Shown: one piece after another, positions 58,794 to 64,000 of the stretch
Layout: each line of letters begins with the position of its first letter
Numbering within the stretch: position 1 is the first letter of the stretch
Assembly (NCBI RefSeq): GCF_028618575.1
Contig: NZ_JAQITA010000004.1
Span: 1 to 64,000, forward strand
Reading direction: 5' to 3'
Source of the DNA: Bartonella sp. ML70XJBT.G
GTDB taxonomy: Bacteria > Pseudomonadota > Alphaproteobacteria > Rhizobiales > Rhizobiaceae
Length of the DNA: 64,000 bases
Translations under genes and position numbers: made by a program
Notes under the pieces: model-generated
Seen by the model: only the letters and a program-made list of their open reading frames with translations
Databases searched by the model: none
Told to the model about the DNA's origin: nothing

Positions 58794-59600
58794 GAATAGG
58801 GTTAAATTTTTTTATTTCTCCCTCTGATGATACCCTCTTTAAAAGATTCCCTTGCATTGTTAATGCAATACATCGATTTATCATGATCATTTCTTTTTAC
58901 AACTTGAATGAGAGTCCCAAACATTGTTAGATTCTTTCCTATCAAAGCTGTTATGCTGTATCAGCTCAGAATTATCTCCTTCACATCACAAATGAAGTTG
59001 GCGTGTAGATAAAAACTATTAAAGAAAAGAGCAATATTTCTTATCAGCACTCTCAAATACAAGAATTGTCGCGGCATTTTGAGTTGGCAAAGAGTATGAT
59101 GGTGCCGACTTATTATAATAAAAAAGGCAGGCAGAATAAATTCACTTGAGAAAACTTACTCTGCATTTTTGTGGGACTTCATGCAAAAGTAGCTAAACAT
59201 GAGGAATAGATAAATATGAGAGTACGCTATAAATTTTGTATTATGCCATTAAAACAATAAAATAAACAAAATATAATTTCTTTAAGTTTAAGTGCGTCAC
59301 TGAATAAATACTGTGTTCTTTTGCATAAGAAAAGCGAAGTCATTATAAGAGTATAAAAAACAAAAATATGAAGCTTTATACAATTCTGTATTATTCACAA
59401 AATGCTGCTGTAGATACTTTGATCCGTAAAGCTAAATAAAAATAGACAACTTTTCGCACCTTAACGGCACTTCATTATGCAATAACACAAAAATACTACT
59501 TGGAGATTCCCTTAACAGAGAAAACTTCTCTTTTCAGCAAAAGCCTTATCTTTAATAATCAAGATAAAACAGAAAATGTAATAGTGCTTACATTCAAATA
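58794..59600. other. Intergenic stretch with dispersed repeat copy B
   Basis: About 800 bases between ccmG and gcrA (convergent). Positions 58984-59119 are copy B of the dispersed repeat. No gene or clear terminator was seen in the rest. Confidence 0.5.
58984..59119 (-). repeat. Dispersed degenerate repeat, copy B
   Basis: Best preserved copy. The plus strand has GGCGTGTAGATAAAA near 59000 and GTTGGCAAAGAGTATGATGG near 59093. The minus strand reads APSYSLPTQNAATIL and then VFESADKKYCSFL before two stops. It aligns with 7519-7650 along about 130 bases. Confidence 0.55.
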
Positions 59601-60131
59601 TTATATTCTTATCCGCCGTCTTTCAGAGATTGGCTGAAATGCTATTTTAGCATGAAAAGCACAGTAGGGACTATTTTCACCGGAATCAGCACCACAAAAA
59701 TGAAAATCCGATGATAAGGGATCTCCAACGGGCCACCTACATGTATTCTCACTTAATTGCAAAAGATTAAGATGGCGTGATATAGGCACAACTACATTCG
59801 GTTTCTCAGGCACATCGGGTTCTTTTATATCCTCGACTACAGACTCCACCTTTAATGCCGTTGCTCCAACGCTGCAAGACGGAGCAATCGTTGGTGATAC
59901 CGTCGATGGTGTACGACGTATACGCGGAGATGATGGACTACTAGCAGGTGTCTTTTGGGCACGCACATTCCCTTGTGCTGTTTTACCACGTCCCGGTAAC
60001 TTTAATCGATGCACTTTACCAATCACTGCATTCCTGCTGACCCCACCTAACTGGGCGGCAATTTGACTTGCACTTAACCCCTCACTCCAGAACTTCTTAA
60101 GAAGTTCAACGCGTTCATCTGTCCAACCCAT
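59601..60131 (-). CDS. gcrA: Cell cycle regulator GcrA
   Basis: 176 residues. Alphaproteobacterial sigma-70 cofactor that acts at promoters with methylated GANTC sites. The N-terminal domain MGWTDERVELLKKFWSEGLS and AAQLGGVSRNAVIGKVHRL is the GcrA signature (residues 1-45). A Pro/Ser-rich linker follows, then a C-terminal Cys/His segment (NTCRWPVGDP and HFCGADSGENSPYCAFH). ATG with GGAG upstream. Stands alone, divergent from the arg operon. Confidence 0.97.
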   Translation of the reverse strand: MGWTDERVELLKKFWSEGLSASQIAAQLGGVSRNAVIGKVHRLKLPGRGKTAQGNVRAQKTPASSPSSPRIRRTPSTVSPTIAPSCSVGATALKVESVVEDIKEPDVPEKPNVVVPISRHLNLLQLSENTCRWPVGDPLSSDFHFCGADSGENSPYCAFHAKIAFQPISERRRIRI

Positions 60132-60592
60132 ATCAGCACTCCAATCCTGATCACCTCAATGAGATGCTCCCCCTTGCATCTTCAAATGTTTGAATAATGT
60201 CCCCAATGAATCGAATGAAAAAAAATTACTCTGCCCTAAGCATAACAATTTCATTCAACCTATGGAACTTAAAAACTCAACACAACCTTGCTTGCTGATT
60301 TAAACTACAATACGCATCGACTCTCTGACAAGAGTCTTTCCCTCTTGAAGAGTTTATTTAGAACGTTTTCCCCAACTTGCAAATCAAGTCTAGACCAAAC
60401 TATCGTATTTGCTTAAGACTTGCCCCTCTAAATACTTCTTGCAGAACCTTTATTGACTTTTTAGCCATCTCGGTCACGATCTATAACATGGGTGTGTAAT
60501 GAAATACTGTATCTAAAGCTAGAACACTGCTTTATTTATCACATTGTTTTGTTTATTGTATGACAAAATTTAAAATATAAAAGGAAAGAATA
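60132..60592. other. gcrA-argD divergent promoter region
   Basis: About 460 bases between divergent genes. Promoters for both must be present; I could not pick a clear -35/-10 pair or an ArgR-type palindrome. Confidence 0.4.
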
Positions 60593-61798
60593 ATGGGCAC
60601 TCCTGCTCTACAGCCACTTTATAAGTGTTTTGCTCGACGTAATTTGCATTTTAAACAAGGCAGTGGTGTCTGGCTTATTTCTGATAAAGGAGAGCGTTAT
60701 CTTGACTTGACATCTGGTATTGCTGTGAATGCATTAGGATATGCGCACCCAAGGTTGGTCGATACTCTCAAAAGACAAGCTGAAAAACTTTGGCACATTT
60801 CCAATCTTTTTCAATCACCTGAACAAGAAGCTTTTGCTGCACGGCTTTGTGCAAATAGCTTTGCTGATAAGGTTTTCTTCTGTAATTCTGGTGCTGAAGC
60901 ATTAGAATGCGCTATCAAAACAGCTCGTCATTATCATTACGCATCTGGCCATCCAAAACGCGTTGAAATTATTACTTTTGAAGGTGCCTTTCATGGACGC
61001 ACACTTGCAACGCTTGCGGCTACTGGGCACGAAAAATATCTCGAAGGCTTTGGGCCCAAAGCTGGTGGATTTATTCAAATTCCTTTTTGTGATGAAACCG
61101 CTTTGCGAAACGCCATCAATCAAAATACCGCAGCTATTCTTATCGAGCCTATTCAAGGCGAAGGAGGAATACGAACGGTTTCTTATGACACTTTAAAATT
61201 TTTGCGCAAAATATGCGACGATCATAATTTATTATTGATTTTAGATGAGGTCCAAACGGGTATTGGACGTACAGGAAAGCTTTTTGCCTATCAATGGAGT
61301 GATATTGCGCCTGATATTCTTACTCTCGCAAAAGGATTAGGTGGTGGATTTCCGCTGGGAGCTTGTCTTGCAACAGAGGAAGCCGCAAAAAGTATGATAC
61401 CAGGGACCCATGGTTCAACCTTTGGAGGAAATCTTCTTGGAATGGCGGTGGGCAATAGTGTTCTTGATATTATATTAGAACCAAGCTTTCTCCAACATGT
61501 TGAGCAGGTAGGCGATAAGCTCAAAAGTGGACTTTCGAGAATTCTCAATATCTATCCTGATATTATCTCTGCAATTCAGGGGGTAGGTCTTATGATTGGT
61601 ATTCAGTGTGTGGTTCCCGCAAATGTAGTCGTAAGTGCCTTGGAAAATGAATATGTTCTCTGTACTCATGCCAACAATAATGTAGTGCGCTTATTGCCTC
61701 CTCTTATCATCACGGAAGAAGAAATCGATGAAAGCTTGCGTCGTGTTGAAAAAGCAATTGCCTCTCTTTCGCAAACAAATAAAACAAGGAAAATATGA
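60593..61798 (+). CDS. argD: Acetylornithine aminotransferase
   Basis: 401 residues. PLP enzyme of arginine synthesis; may also act on succinyl-diaminopimelate. FCNSGAEALECAIKTAR marks the cofactor phosphate site, LLILDEVQTGIGRTG holds the Asp pairing with pyridine N, and LTLAKGLGGGFPLGA holds the Schiff-base Lys247. ATG preceded by AAGGAAAG. The stop overlaps the argF start by four bases (ATGA). Confidence 0.97.
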   Translation: MGTPALQPLYKCFARRNLHFKQGSGVWLISDKGERYLDLTSGIAVNALGYAHPRLVDTLKRQAEKLWHISNLFQSPEQEAFAARLCANSFADKVFFCNSGAEALECAIKTARHYHYASGHPKRVEIITFEGAFHGRTLATLAATGHEKYLEGFGPKAGGFIQIPFCDETALRNAINQNTAAILIEPIQGEGGIRTVSYDTLKFLRKICDDHNLLLILDEVQTGIGRTGKLFAYQWSDIAPDILTLAKGLGGGFPLGACLATEEAAKSMIPGTHGSTFGGNLLGMAVGNSVLDIILEPSFLQHVEQVGDKLKSGLSRILNIYPDIISAIQGVGLMIGIQCVVPANVVVSALENEYVLCTHANNNVVRLLPPLIITEEEIDESLRRVEKAIASLSQTNKTRKI

Positions 61799-62760
61799 CA
61801 AACATGACAAATGCTCTTCGCCACTTCACCGATTTATCTGCTTTAACCCCGCAAATAGCACGTGCTCTTATCGATTATGCAAAAAAACTTAAAGCATCTT
61901 TCAAAGCAGGAAAAAGCTCAAAACCTTTTGTTGATAAAACACTCGCAATGATTTTTGAAAAACCATCCACACGAACCCGTATTTCATTTGATATCGGGAT
62001 GCGCCAACTTGGGGGAGATACAATCATGTTAACGGGTTCAGAGATGCAGCTTGGTTATTGTGAAACCATTGCTGATACAGCTCGGGTCTTATCGCGTTTT
62101 GTGGATATTGTTATATTACGAACAACAACACATAATCGAATGCTTGAATTGGCACAATACGCACAGATTCCTGTCATTAATGCCCTTACAGATGACACTC
62201 ATCCTTGCCAAATTCTAGCAGATATCATGACCTATGAAGAACATCGTGGACCCATTGCAAAAAAAATATTTGCATGGATGGGGGATGGCAATAATGTGCT
62301 TCATTCCTTGATCGAAGCTGCTGCCCTTTTTAACTTTCACTTACGTATTGCCACTCCAAAAGGCAGCGAACCACAAGAAAAATTTGTTCACTGGGCACGT
62401 GAACGAGGTGCTCATATTGCCTTAACGCATAATCCTCAAAAGGCTGCTAAGGATGCCGATTGTATTATTACCGATACATGGTTTTCCATGGGACAAGAGT
62501 TTCGTGCCCGCGATCATTCTATTTTTCAACCTTATCAAGTCAATGAAGCTTTAATGAAATTAGCCAAACCCAATGCTCTTTTCATGCATTGCCTTCCTGC
62601 GCATCGTGGTGAAGAAGTTGTTGATGCTGTGATAGATGGAGCGCATTCCGTTGTTTTTGACGAAGCTGAAAATCGCCTTCATACCCAAAAAGCAATTCTT
62701 GCATGGTGTTTACAAGATGGATTTTTCACTTCACAATATCTTACAAAACAGATTATATAA
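61795..62760 (+). CDS. argF: Ornithine carbamoyltransferase
   Basis: 321 residues from the ATG at 61795 (AAGGAAA upstream; ATG 61804 is an alternative). Forms citrulline from ornithine and carbamoyl phosphate. FEKPSTRTRISF binds carbamoyl phosphate, DDTHPCQILADIMT lies at the active site, and MHCLPAHRGEEV contains the ornithine-site Cys. Coupled to argD by overlap; argininosuccinate genes are not in the window. Confidence 0.97.
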   Translation: MTNMTNALRHFTDLSALTPQIARALIDYAKKLKASFKAGKSSKPFVDKTLAMIFEKPSTRTRISFDIGMRQLGGDTIMLTGSEMQLGYCETIADTARVLSRFVDIVILRTTTHNRMLELAQYAQIPVINALTDDTHPCQILADIMTYEEHRGPIAKKIFAWMGDGNNVLHSLIEAAALFNFHLRIATPKGSEPQEKFVHWARERGAHIALTHNPQKAAKDADCIITDTWFSMGQEFRARDHSIFQPYQVNEALMKLAKPNALFMHCLPAHRGEEVVDAVIDGAHSVVFDEAENRLHTQKAILAWCLQDGFFTSQYLTKQII

Positions 62761-62771
62761 AAGGCAAAAAT

Positions 62772-63773
62772 ATGCGCGAAAAATCCACAGATGAAGCTTC
62801 TCTCAAAAATATCTACTTGAGTGAAGATGATACTGTTATTCCCTTTCAAGTCGAAGAACTGGATATTCGTGGGCGTTCTGTACAATTTGGTGACGCTTTA
62901 AATTCTATTCTTACAAGACATCAATATCCTGAACCAGTTTCTTACCTTCTCGCAGAAGCTTTAGTTGTGACTGTTTTGCTTGGAACTTCCCTAAAACTCA
63001 AGGAAAAATTTATTTTACAAACCCATTCCAATGGGCCGGTTAATATGTTGGTATGCGATTTCTCTCCTCCCTCTCATCTGCGTGGTTATGCGCGTTTTGA
63101 TAAAGAACAGTTAAAAAAAGCAATTGCCAATGAGCAAATATCTTCAGAAACCCTTCTGGGAAAAGGCACTTTAGCCTTCACCATCTACCAAGGCTCCCAT
63201 ACACAGCCCTATCAGGGAATCGTTGCATTAGACGGAACAAACTTGCAAGAAGCTGCTCGTATTTATTTTGATCAATCAGAGCAAACTCCTACCGATATCC
63301 GTTTGGCAGTTGCTATATTGGTCAATCGAGACCAACAAGGAAAAACACAGAAAAACTGGCGAGCAGGAGGAATTTTGACCCAATTCTTGCCCAAAGCATC
63401 ATCTCATCATGAAATAGATGATCTAGGTCAAAAACAAGAAAAAGCAAAAATCGATGGACAACTTGAAGACCATTGGCAAGAGGCTAAAGCGCTAACCGCA
63501 ACCATTGAAAGTGCCGAATTGACAGATCCCCAAGTCGGCAGTAAGCGGCTCTTATTCCGTCTTTTCCATGAATATGGTGTCAGAGTTTTTAATCCGTTTT
63601 CTCTTGTGGATCAATGCTCTTGTTCGCGTGAAAAGATTAAAGGTATGCTTGAAGGCTTCCCCCCTGATGAACGAAATGAAATGGTTAAAAATCAATATAT
63701 TTCCGTCACATGTGAGTTTTGCTCAACAACTTATCGTTTTAAACTGCAAGAATTTTCTGAAGAAAAAAGCTAA
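62772..63773 (+). CDS. hslO: Redox-regulated chaperone Hsp33
   Basis: 333 residues from the ATG at 62772; an earlier non-ATG start inside argF is ignored. Holding chaperone activated by oxidation. The N-terminal fold (IRGRSVQFGDALNSILTRHQ) is followed by a C-terminal zinc site: CSCSREKI and VTCEFCSTTYRF give the four Cys ligands (CxC...CxxC). Twelve bases after argF, so it is in the arg operon, an arrangement common in Rhizobiales. Confidence 0.96.
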   Translation: MREKSTDEASLKNIYLSEDDTVIPFQVEELDIRGRSVQFGDALNSILTRHQYPEPVSYLLAEALVVTVLLGTSLKLKEKFILQTHSNGPVNMLVCDFSPPSHLRGYARFDKEQLKKAIANEQISSETLLGKGTLAFTIYQGSHTQPYQGIVALDGTNLQEAARIYFDQSEQTPTDIRLAVAILVNRDQQGKTQKNWRAGGILTQFLPKASSHHEIDDLGQKQEKAKIDGQLEDHWQEAKALTATIESAELTDPQVGSKRLLFRLFHEYGVRVFNPFSLVDQCSCSREKIKGMLEGFPPDERNEMVKNQYISVTCEFCSTTYRFKLQEFSEEKS

Positions 63774-64000
63774 CAAATATTTCTTACAAACAAGGAAATG
63801 CTTTCTGTCACTAAAGTTATTTTCATGATACAGCTGCACCTAAAGACAGCTTCGTATCAACTTTTAAAATCTTTTGTGTATTTTGTTCTCTGCAACACAC
63901 CCTGTTTTTTCCTTGCCTAAACGATTATACGTTTTTTCAAATCCTATGTATGCGTTCCCTATGTTCTTTTATAGAAACAACTTATAGTTTCACATATGCT
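63774..64000. other. Right end of window, nothing recognised
   Basis: 227 bases after hslO without a gene, hairpin or repeat that I can support. Confidence 0.4.

Noticed and set aside
61475..62885. Minus-strand frames opposite argD, argF and hslO
   Set aside because: Antisense shadows of well-identified genes.

Overview
The window reads as chromosomal DNA of a Bartonella species (Alphaproteobacteria, Hyphomicrobiales). It is AT-rich with wide intergenic gaps. It carries a BadA/Vomp-type trimeric autotransporter adhesin and alphaproteobacterial markers: gcrA, irr next to fabA-fabB-fabI, cyoABCD, a ccmABCDG cluster, and rpsT beside dnaA. Species cannot be fixed from sequence alone.

Layout. 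(1) 1-4259, minus: 5' two thirds or more of a trimeric autotransporter gene, running off the left edge inside a near-perfect 570-bp tandem repeat. (2) 4260-7350: an empty 1.3-kb upstream region, a phage-type XRE repressor with a 14-bp inverted-repeat operator, and small unknown ORFs on the other side. (3) 7877-19200: an accessory, visibly decaying island. It holds an intact MFS transporter, a thymidylate-kinase-like pseudogene, a SAM methyltransferase, a frameshifted MFS gene overlapping an intact ATP-grasp ligase, a cupin, a second broken MFS gene and a probable CysQ/inositol-phosphatase remnant. It ends at tRNA-Ser(GGA). The combination of ATP-grasp ligase, dedicated exporter and cupin suggests a small-molecule or dipeptide pathway, and is the best candidate here for an undescribed system. 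(4) 19979-25009: a fused PTS phosphotransferase (EIIA-HPr-EI), rpmA-rplU and tRNA-Ser(CGA). (5) 25381-35657: glyoxalase-fold protein, pgi, an RND efflux pump with its adaptor, tRNA-Arg(ACG), fhs and rpsU. (6) 36856-42223: SH3-domain exported protein, irr, fabA-fabB-fabI, gpsA. (7) 42642-46959: the cyoABCD quinol oxidase operon. (8) 47075-52593: aroQ, recF, dnaN, dnaA, rpsT. (9) 52825-58793: acn, divergent from ccmABCDG. (10) 59601-63773: gcrA, then the argD-argF-hslO cluster.

The core genes look intact and cover replication initiation, unsaturated fatty acid synthesis, terminal oxidation, cytochrome c maturation, the TCA cycle and arginine synthesis. Points beyond routine annotation are: repeat-driven variability in the adhesin; single-base frameshifts across the 7.9-19 kb island; a frameshift inside a 60-bp repeat tail of CyoD; a dispersed degenerate repeat in three copies that reads as one peptide family; two iron-control-element-like palindromes between acn and ccmA in a window that also encodes Irr; and a DnaA-box inverted pair between dnaA and rpsT. 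All calls rest on reading the sequence; no database search was run.
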